From NCBI GenBank assembly GCA_034509495.1, contig CM067505.1, forward strand, positions 10,009,067 to 10,073,066: DNA of 64,000 bases. The letters are read 5' to 3'. Shown here in pieces: positions 23,800 to 35,445 of the stretch. Position 1 is the stretch's first letter. Every line of letters begins with the position of its first letter. A program made the position numbers and the translations under genes. This stretch comes from Acestrorhynchus altus. Taxonomy: Eukaryota > Chordata > Actinopteri > Characiformes > Acestrorhynchidae. Below the pieces are notes generated by a model, which made no database searches, was not told the origin of the DNA, and worked only from the letters and a program-made list of their open reading frames with translations.

Positions 23800-25980
23800 C
23801 AAAATAATGACTTGTAAAATAAGCACGTACTTTCTCAGAAAGCAGTAATCCCATTTAATATGTGGTGAACATAAAACTGATTATTACAAATAACATTGAC
23901 CTACTAAGACCCTATTTGGACCTGGAGCAGAAGGCACATAAGCCAAACACAGATTTACAACAGTCTAGTTATTTGTTTAATATGAAGTTACAAAGGTGGA
24001 CAAGTTCTTAGTAAGCAACTCTGAACTCTGGCCATCACCAGCAAAAGTGTCAGTAGATTGATATATAGAGCTCCTTTAGTAAATCAGTGCTTAGTCATCT
24101 AGGCTGTCTGTATGTATTATGATCATCTTTAGCAGAGTAGAAACAATGTCTCTAGCTGATGGACATTTGCTGCAACTGTTAGGTGACTAATTTTTCTGGG
24201 ATGACATGAAAGATGAGGCTTAAGGACTCGGCGGCCTTATTGTAGCATCTACAACGTTACCATTCATACATGACATGCCATGGCAGTTACATCTACATGA
24301 GTCATTGCAAAACAATCCTAATATGGCTTAATTGCATTGGCCCTCATGCTATTGTGAGGCTGTGAGACAGACACAGGCTATTTCACCATGGACCTGGAGA
24401 ACCCAGACTGGCCTCAGTGTGAGTATGTGTCATGCTTTCAGCTGTTTAAATACCTTATTCACCTGTCTACCAGTGGCAGCATCTTTGTTGACTCGCTTAT
24501 GTCATGCCTTTCCTGAGTGTGCTATCTGACATCGGAGACAGGGTCAGGACCTCACCATTCCTTTATTTGGGAATGCATGGGCTAATGTGGTGCACTATTA
24601 CAAACCACAAAGTTGCAATACGTTTGTGACATCATGGCATAAAAATGTGTTTAACTCGTTTTAAACATTCTTGACCTCAGAAGAACCTGGGTACATCCAC
24701 ACTGTAACAATCAAACAAGTCAATATGTGTTTATTGAAGTCTAATCAATTTTGATGATTTCTTGTTAGAAGGACACGAATGAATCTAGTTTATGATGAAA
24801 ATGTAAGCACACGTTTAGAACATTTCCTGCGCAAGTCTCAGTTCCTGCATTGTTGTTAATGTTCATAAAGTATTTATGCTTTAATTGTAAAGCAATAAAT
24901 AGAAAGCAGTATTAACATTCAGTTCAGATATTGTCTGAACTGCAAAAGCAAAAAAGGGCTGTAAAACTGCCTCTGTGGGCTGCAGGTGGAACTGAACGGG
25001 AACGGGAACAGTTCACAGAAGTCAGAAATTGTGTAATAGTAACTGTGTTCTTCGAACCAACCTTTCCATAACTTTACTGACAGCACTTTCTGACTGCTAT
25101 CTACTGTATTTGTGTTTGTTTGTATTTGGGTGATTCTTCAATATGTTAGAATACGAAATAAATACCTTAAGTAGTAAAAAGCATTACCAAACATCTCTGC
25201 TCCTAAAAAGGCAAAAAAAACTTTAGACACATTATGTATTATTTGGGTTCATGTCTATCTGATGTTTGCACATTTTGAACAATAACTTTTTTAAAGGTTA
25301 CGCTGGTTTATGTTGTAAACAATGGAAACAGTGAATCATTTAGAATGACATGGATTTTCTTGTCCTTCACTGTGAGGGCAGACTCACACCTTGTGTTCCC
25401 AGCTTTATAAGTCAGGAATGCCTTGACACACCGGCACAAAACGCACACATATGGTTAGAAACCACAGAACCTACTCTTTCTAGATTTTGTTGTGGGGTAG
25501 TGAAGAATCTGCAAGTAATTCATTGTGGAAAATCATACTTTTATAAGAATGTATAGCTGTTTTTAGAAGCTCCTCTTATTAAAATCCAATATAATAAAGC
25601 AGTTTTTATTACTTGAGATGTTGGTCATATTGGCCCTGAACAAAGAATTTCAAGTTTTGTGCTGCTGTGAAAAGCAGTTTTAGAAATTGGCTTGGATCCA
25701 AGAGGCAAAATCTTCCAAAACATTAAGACTGTCTGAATTTTTTCATATATTTTGTCACAGTACTAAGCTGTATTATAAAATATCATAATGTTTTTTATTC
25801 TCAACTTGTAGACAACTTTTTTGTTCAGAAATCTATTTTTTTTTTAGTTTCAGGTCTCTACAAATAAGTAAAAAAAAAAAAACGGCATTTCACAATTTGT
25901 GATAACAACTTTCATCAAGATATTAAATATCTGATAGTATGTACACATCAATTTATTACATATTTAAGAAGCCAAAGGCC
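23800..25980. other. Intergenic DNA
   Basis: Mostly unannotatable AT-rich sequence. It contains the donor copy of a 65-base segment (24576-24640) repeated 1.4 kb downstream. Confidence 0.4.
24576..24640. repeat. 65-bp duplicated segment, source copy
   Basis: Nearly identical (one visible mismatch, T versus C) to 26015-26079, in direct orientation. Confidence 0.9.
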
Positions 25981-26112
25981 TTCCATGAAGATATCATCAT
26001 ATATCATGTGACTACATGGGCTAATGTGGTGCACTATTACAAACCACAAAGTTGCAATACGTCTGTGACATCATGGCATTCCATGAAGATATCATCATAT
26101 TCCATGTGACTA
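25981..26112. repeat. 65-bp insertion flanked by 34-bp direct repeats
   Basis: A 34-base segment at 25981-26014 is repeated at 26079-26112 with two mismatches. Between the two lies a copy (26015-26079) of the segment at 24576-24640. The pattern looks like a templated insertion during double-strand break repair with duplication of the flank, not a transposon. Confidence 0.85.
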
Positions 26113-26114
26113 TC

Positions 26115-27940
26115 TCATGTAATTACTGTGTTATTACAAAAAAGTGGCAATGTCAAAAATACACAACACACACACAACTTGTATAGTGAGGGCTCTAAGG
26201 GTTAAAACAAAATTATTGCTCCGTTTATTATTTCAAAATTTAAGATGGTAAAGAGAGCATTGCATTGTTTTGAATAAATAAATAAATAATTTAATAATTT
26301 TAATAATAAGGGTTTTGGGATTGATTATACTTTTGCACAGGACTATCTATATGTTTGTGTAATTTGATTATGCTGCTGTGGTTTATCGACCAATTGTATA
26401 TGGAGTTGAATAATGATATACTTTGGTTTCTTATTTACAGTTGATGCGAATCATGATCTGATATACAAATACAGTAGAATTGATACTTTACTGTACAACA
26501 GTCCTTTTTTATTAACAGTCCTGTCTTTTCATGTTCTTCATTAAGACAAACATACAACTTTAATCTGAATGAGTACATTAACTCTAAAGAACAAAGAGCA
26601 TTTGTATCTGTGGCCCCCTCTGCAAACCCCTCCACACAGACTGTGAATGCAATGCAGTATACATACTACGTGCTTCTGACAGGCCTGAATGGCGCTATTG
26701 TTTTGTTTTTTTGTTCTTTTTTTTACTTTTATTTTTTTGTTTACTATATTGTCTAATCTGTGATTATCACACTGCATTCTGCATCACTTTATCTCTATGA
26801 AAGCGTCATAATCTAAGGGACAGGTCTGTTGTCACGTCCCAGTTCCCCCACCGCAATCTGCATTAATCACATTTATCTGCATTCACTGCCATTGTTTTAA
26901 ATACCACACAGATAGAGTGACCAGAGGACTCTCTTACCTCATAGTTTACAATTGGAAAGTTGCAGTGAAGCCAGCATGGACCTATTTTTAATCTTCCACA
27001 TAAGGGAGGACATTACACGTGGTGGGCTTGTTCAGCCTTCCGATTGCAAAAATGGTGATCCTGTGGTTGATTAAATTATGCTCTATCAAGCGTCTTCGCA
27101 AGATAATGAAGGGAACCGATGTAAAATACATGTCCTGTTTCTTGTGCTGCAGAGAACAAAAAAAACCACACAGACCAATCCTCAACAAGCATCTATTCAG
27201 GACTAATATCCTTACACTGTACCTTTTCCTTCTGCAGACACACTCAGTAAAATAAAATCATTTTGTATCAATCAGGCAGTTACTTACTATCTTAACCAAA
27301 AGTAAAATTTATTATGCATTATGTTAATTTGTGCAACTACTTATGTACCGATTAAATGGGCAAGTATATTTAAACATTAATATAATTACTTTATAAAATA
27401 TTAATAATAGAAATAATTGGGGCTCTCCAATATAAAGATGGATAATAAAGAATTGAGGAAATAATAGACGATACAAGCAATAAGAATTCAGATTATAAAT
27501 GAAGCAATATAAATATAAATGTATAAAAATATGAAATGCAACTCAAAGTATAATAATAAAACAAAACATTTTTGCTTATAAAATAATACCTACAAGCCAG
27601 GCTAAAAAAAAATAGGTGTTTAATTTGCATTTAAATATGTTTTAATATATTTATATATTTTTAGCTTCTCTACTGGAAGGTTCAAGTGGTTTGGGGTGTA
27701 ATACCTAAATATTTATGGAAATGGATAAATGGATACATATTTTTGCCTGAAAGAGAGGCACCAGATGATCTGAGAGATCTTCCTGGTTAATAAACCAAAA
27801 GCAATTTTGGTAGACCAGAGCCAGGGGTAACATATATAGATGAAACTCTAATGCTGCTAAAATTGACCTTTGTGGTATTCCAATGGTTACCTTATAGAGG
27901 GATATTTTTTTTGTTCAGGAACTATAGGAGGAAAAACAAT
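26115..27940. other. AT-rich intergenic DNA
   Basis: No gene is supported. Two overlapping antisense frames at 26988-27255 lack recognisable domains. Confidence 0.4.
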
Positions 27941-28082
27941 TACATACAATTGACCGTTTTATTAAAATAAGTCAATTGTGACTTTTTGGTTAATGGCCTA
28001 GAATGTTCCTTCTAGGCATTCCTTTGAGTGACTGTGACGCAAGTTCATCACTGAAGAATGTTAAACTTGGTCACGCTCACAG

Positions 28083-28418
28083 TCATTTTTTTCCCTTTGT
28101 GACCATGAAAGGATGCACATGACCAGCTAAAATACTAGTGGCATTTAAGTCATAATCGATTAGACTGATTGAATTAATGGACCCAACATGTGCCAAGAAA
28201 ACATTCCCCCACACCATTACACCACTTCCACCAGCCAGGACCATTGACAAAAGGTAGGCTGAGTTCATAGATTCATGCCAACTTCTAACCTTACCATCTA
28301 TGTGCCTCAGCAGAAAACACGATCCATCAGACCAGGCTTGATTTTCCCAGGCTTCAGCTGTCCAGGAACCCAGCATGGTTTTCTGCTGTTGTAGCCCATC
28401 AACCTTTAATTTGGACAT
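28083..28418 (-). pseudogene. Tc1-like transposase fragment (DDE region)
   Basis: The minus-strand frame contains WSDGSCFLLRHIDGKV, SMVLAGGSGVMVWG and DYDLNATSILAGHVHPF. These correspond to the central part of Tc1 transposases: the first catalytic aspartate in WSD, the GGGGVMVWG block, and the LNA..YL..DHVHPFM block. The residue after the catalytic Asp is Gly where the family has Glu. The N-terminal DNA-binding part and the C-terminus are missing, and no terminal inverted repeats are recognisable. Confidence 0.8.
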
Positions 28419-28449
28419 TTTTTTTTATGTATTCTGAGATGCTTTTCTG

Positions 28450-29580
28450 CTCACCACAGTACAGAGTGGTTAACTAAGCAACTATCTCCCATAACATGAC
28501 CTATGAAGCCTGTTTACAGCATTATAAAAATCGCATACTGCAACCACATACATATCATCAAAACAAAAAGTATTTGGATAATTTAGTATATAGGGTGCTT
28601 TCACACATACCTTGTTCAGTGTGGACCAAAATAGCAGGTGTAAAAGATGCCTCAGACCACAGAAAAATAGACCCAGATTAGACTTAAGAATAGACTTAAG
28701 CACAAATAGTAGAAGACGTGATTAAAGATCAAAAGAATTGGAAAGGTACTAAAATATGGACAATTACATCAGTCAGTGATAGTATAATTGCTCCATGATC
28801 TGCATGTTTCTTTTTCTGAAATGACACAGCCTTGAGTACTGCTTGAGGTTGGTGCTGTTGGTAGTAATATATTAGCAGTATAATCACAACCAAATTATTT
28901 ATTTTTTTCTGATAAAGGCTATCAGTTGAATTGATAACATGCCAAAATCAGACCCACTTCCTTCTACAAACCAATCAATGTCATGTATTGGGAGACACAG
29001 ACCAGGTGCCAGTGATGGGATGTAGTTTTTAACTAAAACATGAACTTTCCTTTGGTCTTTCAGGCATGTATCAGAGTAACTCTTGGTTTTGTCTTTGTTC
29101 TATCCCTTTTTGCCTCCCTACATTGTAAAACCTTCCCTTATCACAGGGAGTTGGTGAGTAATTCCTCCTGTGTCTCTGCATTGTCATAAACAAAGTGCTC
29201 AGTGAAGGTTATCTTTCCTCATTTAAATGTGGTTGCTCCATTATTCTCTGCTCAATGAACTTCCATGGAATGTGTCCACTGCCCACTATCTATACAGTAT
29301 AATTATATTTACTTGTGAGTCATGCTAAGACTAATAGGTAAATGAGGTGCACTGGGAAAGCTGAGTACAATCACTCTCACATCATTAAACAACTCTAACT
29401 GCGTTAAACAAATATTATGCAGATCATTTCCTCCTAAATATGTATTGCATCAAATTAATTATTCCCAAAAGGCAAAAGAACATTTTTGATGTGATATATT
29501 TACATGTTATATGTGAAAAAACAAAGATACATGTATGATGAAATACATTTAGTGGGACTATAAATAACAAGATAAAAATA
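28450..29580. other. Intergenic DNA
   Basis: No gene or named repeat is recognised. Confidence 0.4.
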
Positions 29581-29589
29581 GCAGGTTTG

Positions 29590-29905
29590 AAACTGCAGAT
29601 TTGCTCATGTGGACTGTAGCTCTGTTCAGAGTTCCAGAGATGTACAGCAGCCTTGCTGGGGTTGAGCATCAGGTAATGAGATCACTTGAAATGTCAGTGA
29701 TGTCACGGTACAAGCAGAAACCTGGTTGTCAGAAGAAAGAAAGCATGAGTTGCGCATCATCAGCATAACAGTGGTAGGAGAATACCACATTCCCCATTCT
29801 CCATGATACTCCTGGACCAAGTGAGTAAGTCTGGAATGCTAACAGGACAGGACCAAACACTAACCTTGTAGGACTATTGTAGAGTCGGGATGGAGCCCCT
29901 TCGTG
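29590..29905 (-). mobile_element. L2-like LINE fragment
   Basis: The phrase GCATCATCAGCATAACAGTGGTAGGAGAA and its surroundings match, in the same orientation, the segment ending at about 58948 and its usual upstream continuation in the same LINE. It is heavily decayed and no usable reading frame remains. Confidence 0.45.
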
Positions 29906-30002
29906 TTATTACATGGCAAGAGCACCCCTCCATGTAGAATTCAAACTACAGCTGAAACAACTAATAAGCACCAGGCTCTACAACAACTACTACTACTACT
30001 AC

Positions 30003-30003
30003 A

Positions 30004-30074
<71 letters not shown>
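30003..30074. repeat. (AAT)n microsatellite
   Basis: About 23 tandem AAT units, preceded by a short ACT run. The poly-isoleucine frame is an artefact. Confidence 0.97.
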
Positions 30075-30075
<1 letters not shown>

Positions 30076-30185
30076 TATCTGGTATGTGTGACTGTATCCT
30101 ATAAACACTTTTATAATTGGGCAAATGAAAGTATGTCAAACTACAAAGACATCCTACAAAATTGTACTAGGCTTCTAAAGGTTAA
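30075..30185 (+). mobile_element. TTAA-type (piggyBac-like) element, right-end fragment, copy D
   Basis: The stretch GTGTGACTGT..CCTATAAA..CATCC(T/C)A(C/T)AAAATTG ending in GGCTTCTAAAGGTTAA matches the last roughly 100 bases of copy B and ends in TTAA at 30182-30185. The left part appears to be replaced by the AAT microsatellite. Confidence 0.55.
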
Positions 30186-30379
30186 TTCAATGTGGGTTTT
30201 TTCAATACACAAATAAAGGACATAAAGACAAAGGAGGGAAGAAAGTGTCATGTTTTCTTTGTGACCTTCCTATTTTTAGTCTTAATGTTTTAATCATAGT
30301 TTTAGTGATGTCTGGGTGTGAAGGAGACAATAATTTGAAGTTTTTTTGATTCTTTTTAAATTAGTTTATATAATAAAAG

Positions 30380-31025
30380 ACCCCCTCTTCAGATCACCAC
30401 CGTATTGTGGTGGAGGGGTTTGCATGCCTGAGTGACCTTCGGAGCTATGTTGTTGAGGGCATTAGCCCCTTGTAATGTCTCCCAGGGCAAATTGGTCGTA
30501 AGTGACAGGCCAGACAAAGTGTGATCCAAATACCCCTCATGCACAGCCAGAACAAAGAGATGTGAGTGAGTTGGATCAGGTGGCAGGTGAGGATGCGGCT
30601 GGCAGAGGAATCTGTCAGGAAGGTCTTCAACTCCCACCGCAGATGGTGGAAGCACATCACTGCTGTGGTGAAGAGGGAGCAGAGCCAAAACACACAGCTC
30701 TCAATTAACCCGTTAATTCCGACTATCACCTATGGCCATGAACTTTGGGTAGTGACCGAAAGTCCCCAAATACAAGCAACTGAAATGAGCTTTCTCTGCA
30801 GGGTTGCTGGATTCTCCCTCAGAAATAGGGTGAGAAGTTCAGTCATCCACATTGAGAGAAGCCTGCTGAGGGGGTTTAGGCATCTGGTCCAGATGCCTCC
30901 TGGTCGCCTCCCTTGTGAGGTGTTCTGAGCATGTCTCACTGGGAGGAGGGCCTGGACCTGGAAAAGGTGGCTGGGGAGAAGGAGGCCTGGGCTTGCTGCC
31001 CTCGTGACCCAGAGCCCGGATAAGA
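30380..31025 (+). mobile_element. Internally deleted non-LTR retrotransposon
   Basis: The left part (about 30395-30560) resembles the 5' untranslated region of a fish LINE (CACCACCGTATTGTGGTGG, then GGCATTAGCCCCTTGTAATG, GGTCTCCCAGGGCAAA-like). It joins directly to the 3' part of the same type of element, whose + strand codes for YGHELWVVTE, then EMSFLCRVAGFSLRNRVRSS and HLVQMPPGRLPCEVF. The 3' end has CCCGGATAAG as in the copy at 32522-32782. The central reverse transcriptase is missing. It is decayed by stop codons. Confidence 0.65.
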
Positions 31026-31029
31026 GGCA

Positions 31030-32065
31030 AATAAGTATGCAGTTCACAGGATCTTTTTAACATGCTTTGAAGATGTAGACGGCATGAATTTGCATTATAA
31101 AGAGGTTATCATAAAGTCACTGTAATGCAAAAAATTACTGCCAAATTCACATTATTTAAAAAGTGAAAAAGTCAAAAATGGAGAACTAGAGAAAGGTAGT
31201 TCTTCAGAAGCAGGGTTGGTGACCTCTGTCTACACAAAAAGAATCAAAGCACAAAGACTAGCTTATACATATTTTCAATACTGGTTTTCTCACCTGAGAT
31301 TTTCTGCATGGCAAGATGTTTTACACAGTTATAAAACACACAAAACAGAAATACTAATCAGACATTTATCACACTCTCTACATTATTAAACTGCTAATTA
31401 CTCTGGATAAGAGTGTGCAATGGAAACTAGAATTCACCTTCTTCTAGGAATGCTTCAGAGACTGACAGAATGTACCAGTAGACGTCGGATGTACCAGCAG
31501 AAACCACACATCTTTCAAAAACATACAAATGCCATTTCATATGAGTCACCATATCACATGACAGTCAGTGTCTATGTCATTGACATGACCTGAGTATGTG
31601 TTCTAACTTTTTTATTGCCACGGCATTAAATTAAAAACAGCTATACAGGTAGAGAGATACAAGCTTATACATTTAAAATTATTATCAGCACGTCAGAACT
31701 TTCATGTAAGAATGAGTTGCTCTGTTTGAGATTGCATAACCTGTACTGTATTATTGTATAGATAGAGTGGAGATACTGGATCAGACCGATAAGGGATTAC
31801 AGAGACTCAATTACTCTGACCTACTGAACACAATCTTCCTCTGATAAAATCAGCTAGATGTACAGAGAGCCCAAATACTGATGCTTTGTTTTAGTTCTAA
31901 ACAACTGTGAGCATTTTAAGAGGACTGAATGAATCAGGTTAATTTGTCAGACAGATAACGAAACACCTGTCAGTAGCACTTCATAGTGTTGCTGGTTTGG
32001 TTCAGCTATAATGTGCACATAAATTCCACAGGAAAGCACTGCTTCAACTCAATTGTTAAAAGACA
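31030..32065. other. AT-rich intergenic DNA
   Basis: No gene or named repeat is recognised. Confidence 0.4.
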
Positions 32066-32067
32066 AA

Positions 32068-32507
32068 TTAACCTTTTGAACCCTAGGCCAATCTGTGGGG
32101 TGTTATTTGTTTTTATTCAGCAAAAAATTGCATTTATAGGAGACGTGTTTGCTTATAAGGACTAAGAAACACTTTATTTGTATTATTATTTGTCATGATT
32201 ATAATGACAAGGATATTTATAGCAATGAGTTCTTGAAATTACTTGACAGTTGTGCAAAAATAAATAAATGAATAAATAACTCTGAAGGTCCTTTACAATT
32301 TTTGTCATTTAGATACATATCAGTATCAGGACTTTTGTTTTGAAACTGTGAGCAAAGAAAGAGAGCTAAGAGTTCCTTTCCATATCATTTTCCTCTATAA
32401 CCCAACATCTGGGTCACTGATGTCATAAGCCCCACCCCACTTGCTGATCAGCTGGAGTCTGCATGCAGGTTGAGCGTGTACACATGGACAGAGCAGTACT
32501 TTATATA
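32068..32507 (-). mobile_element. TTAA-type (piggyBac-like) element, copy C (reverse)
   Basis: This copy starts at TTAA (32068-32071) followed by CCTTTTGAACCCTAGG and CCAATCTGTGGGGTG. Read on the minus strand, it matches copy A from the TGTCCATG..TACA..CTCAACCTGCATGCAGACTC segment through GACCCAGAT, the CTCTCTTTCTTT block, TAAATATCCTTGTCA, and the AGTCCTTATAAGCAAAC block. Its other end is missing where a LINE inserted immediately to the right. Confidence 0.65.
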
Positions 32508-32521
32508 AGCACTGGAAATCT

Positions 32522-32782
32522 GTCCGTCCGTCCGTCCGTCTTCTGCCGCTTTATCCGGGGCTGGGTCGTGGGGGCAGCAGTCTGAGCAGGGATGCCCAGA
32601 CCTCCGTCTCCCCCGACACCTCAGCCAGCTCCTCGGGAGGGACCCTGAGGCGTTCCCAGGCCAGCCGAGAGACATAGTCCCTCCAGCGTGTCCTGGGTCT
32701 ACCCCGCGGTCTCCTCCCAATGGGACGTGCCTGGAACACCTCCCTGGGGAGACGTCCAGGGGGCATCCGAAAAAGATGCCCG
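32522..32782 (-). mobile_element. 5'-truncated LINE insertion with 14-bp target-site duplication
   Basis: The target duplication AGCACTGGAAATCT is identical at 32508-32521 and 32783-32796. Between the copies is the 3' end of a non-LTR retrotransposon in minus orientation, ending in a GGAC/CCGT tetranucleotide tail (about 32522-32540). Its GC-rich coding end reads RMPPGRLPREVFQARPIGRR, then RTRWRDYVSRLAWERL and WASLLRLLPPRPSPG, with an intact frame across the whole insert (32551-32805 as an open frame). The perfect duplication and open frame indicate a young insertion. Confidence 0.9.
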
Positions 32783-32799
32783 AGCACTGGAAATCTCTT

Positions 32800-33300
32800 T
32801 GGCATTAATCTGGGATTTCAGCTCTTTTCCAAGTTAGATTACTTACTCACTTCTTCACGCAATGGTTCTTAAAAAGTATTTTAGTTTGTTATGTTTTGTG
32901 TATCACATCTGTAAGTTTGGCTGATCCAGAGTAATGCAGCCTAGAAAATGGCATATAAGTGCATGCAAAGTGTGGATCTAAAATTCTTAAAAGAAGTAAT
33001 ATTTTTAGACAAACATGTTGACTTTGATGAAAATGTAGAGTAGCATGTAAAAAAACACTGAATTTGTTGCTGAAATTACATCTATTGTTGAGAAATGCAC
33101 ATTTTAATGTACAATTATTTGGTGAATTTATGAAATTGGGAAAGAAATAAAATGTGTTCAGAGGTCCTTTACATTTAAAATGTTAATATTTAGTTAATAT
33201 CTGGTTTATTTCTTATCCTTAAATGAACAAAGTGTAATTTATTTTTGATGTATAAGAGAATCTAGATGTATTTAGATGTACAGGTGTGAATTGAACATGG
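32800..33300. other. AT-rich intergenic DNA
   Basis: No gene or named repeat is recognised. Confidence 0.4.
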
Positions 33301-33344
33301 ATAATTGAACATGGTTAACCTCTGCAAATCTTTTTTTACTTCAG

Positions 33345-33530
33345 GAAATTCATTTGCCTCCCAGAATGGCATTCAACTGGCTATTTATAGAGTCAAATGC
33401 GAAAGGGAGTACATGATAAGAATGGCCTCCATTGTGAAAAGGTTGGAGGCTGTCAGAAGAAGGTTTATTTATAGCTTCTTCTTCATGGTGTGGCAGTTTT
33501 CCTTTCCTTGATTTGTTTGTTTGATTTATA
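33345..33530. promoter_or_regulatory. Candidate regulatory patch with E-box and two MEF2-like sites
   Basis: An E-box CAACTG at 33374-33379 is directly followed by CTATTTATAG (33381-33390), a full match to the MEF2 consensus YTAWWWWTAR. A second match, TTATTTATAG, lies at 33465-33474. This spacing is typical of muscle or heart enhancers, and the patch is less AT-rich than its surroundings. Function and target gene are inference only. Confidence 0.3.
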
Positions 33531-33539
33531 AAAAAATCA

Positions 33540-34964
33540 AAAAAATGCTTCTATTTTGTCTATGATTCATTTATTTCAATATGTTTCTAAAAGTAGAGAC
33601 ATGCACTCTTGTGGGTGTGGGACCTGCGTCTGAAAATGAAATCAGAACAACAAGCACAGTCAAATGCTTGAGAGAGCTTATTTCTTTCATAGCAGCCAAT
33701 TAAAATGTATTATCCATTTTCTTGTTATAAGAGGTGTTACAAGTTCTACATTTTCTACTCACTTACTGTATGGCCACTTTATCAACTTGGCCAAATGGCC
33801 AATTTGCTGGTGATAGAATTGTGTTTATTTTAAAGGAATATTTGAGTTTTTAAAGCTTGCCTTAGTTTTGCACATGAACTATGAAGCTAATGTAGTCAAT
33901 ACTGGCATGCAAACTGTTATCCATAGACATGGGGAAATGTAACAAAAACAAACTCAAAAAAACTTGACTTTTAGAATTGTTATATACAGTATATCATAGT
34001 GTATCAGAAACTACGTAAGCAATTGTAAAAGGAAAAGGTAGTAAGTAGTGACTGAACACACATGTAGTGGGCAACCTTAGGTGCAGTGGAGATGTTAGGG
34101 GTTAGTCATGTCCTTTCAGCTCAGCATCATGGCAATGTTCACATATGCTCACATGTGAAATGTTTTGATTTGTGTTGATTTTGGGCATTGGCCTGGAGAG
34201 AATCACAGGGAGAAAGGGGGAAAGGCTAGAGCTGCTTTCCTCATCACTTAGACACCAGTGAGCTTAATTTGAAACTGCTGATTTCCTAACGCCTGCCAAA
34301 ACAAAGGACACATAAATCTGCACAATAGAAAGAATACAAACCAAGCAGACTTCATATAATGGCTGGCATCTTTCTTTTTTTTATGTCCAATTCAAAGTCT
34401 TATCCTGTTTTAAGAGAAGGCTTTGGCAGGGAATGGCTTAATTAATGTGTTTATTGTACAGAAAATAGTGTAGACCTCTGTTATGACCACTGACCAATCG
34501 ACAGCTCAATCTATGTCTATGTATTCACAAGAACATGCCAACAGTAAACCATGAGGTTGACGTTCAGAAACCGTAAGATTAAAGTAACTGTAATTGTGTG
34601 TAATAATTAACATGGTGAAAATCTTCTAACCTAAATCTGCCAGTTACGGCACAGATTGCGATGAAAGTTGTGCTCAGGCTTGTTTAATGTGCTGTCTTGT
34701 GAATAATGAATTGTATAATGATTGCTACCAATCCCTACCAGAGGGTAACTAAAGGTAGCAGATGACACACACTAAGTACAGCTACAGCAAGTAAGAAGCA
34801 CAGCCCTTAAAAGCCCTGATAAACAAGAATATTTAAAAAATATTTTAATGTTTTATGCTTTGTTCAATTAGATTGATCTAAATAAAGTGTTTGTCTTTTT
34901 GGAACAGATTGACACTTTGTGAATTTCAATCCATGTGCTACATACTCTGTATTTTCACTCTTTG

Positions 34965-35002
<38 letters not shown>

Positions 35003-35250
35003 GAAAAAGTAAGGTGTTAAATGGCACCACTGTGCCTAACTGTCTCTGGAGTTATATTATATTATATAATTATATGATATATACATTGTTATACATATAT
35101 TATACACACAGTTATACACATTGTTTTAGTTTACAGGCCATAATCCAACAATACAGTACATTCATGCTTTTCATATCTTCTATCTGATGTTATGGTTGTG
35201 AATTGTTGAAAAACAGGTAAGTTGTTTTAGCATCAAAAGATCAGGAAGAG
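33540..35250. other. AT-rich intergenic DNA
   Basis: Contains an (AT)n run at about 34969-34999 and AT-rich simple sequence at 35036-35115. No gene is supported. Confidence 0.4.
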
Positions 35251-35251
35251 G

Positions 35252-35312
35252 GCAGCATGGTGTCACACAGCTCCAGTGGCACTGTAGATGAATTGGTCAT
35301 GATAAATTGCCT

Positions 35313-35383
<71 letters not shown>

Positions 35384-35445
35384 ATGTGTGGGAGTGGTAT
35401 CCCGCAATGGATTGTGCCCACTAATTCCAGGCAGGAACTAAAGAT
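35252..35445 (+). mobile_element. SINE-like fragment carrying a (GT)n microsatellite
   Basis: GGGCAGCATGGTGTCACACAGCTCCAG and the later ATCCCGCAATGGATTGTGCCCACTAATTCCAGGCAGG are recognisable parts of the tRNA-type SINE and its 3' body. The microsatellite (about 35316-35382) has expanded inside it. Confidence 0.45.
35316..35382. repeat. (GT)n microsatellite
   Basis: About 33 uninterrupted GT units. Confidence 0.96.

Noticed and set aside
30566..30928. 120-codon frame that looks like a protein gene
   Set aside because: It is the 3' coding end of a decayed LINE, not a host gene.
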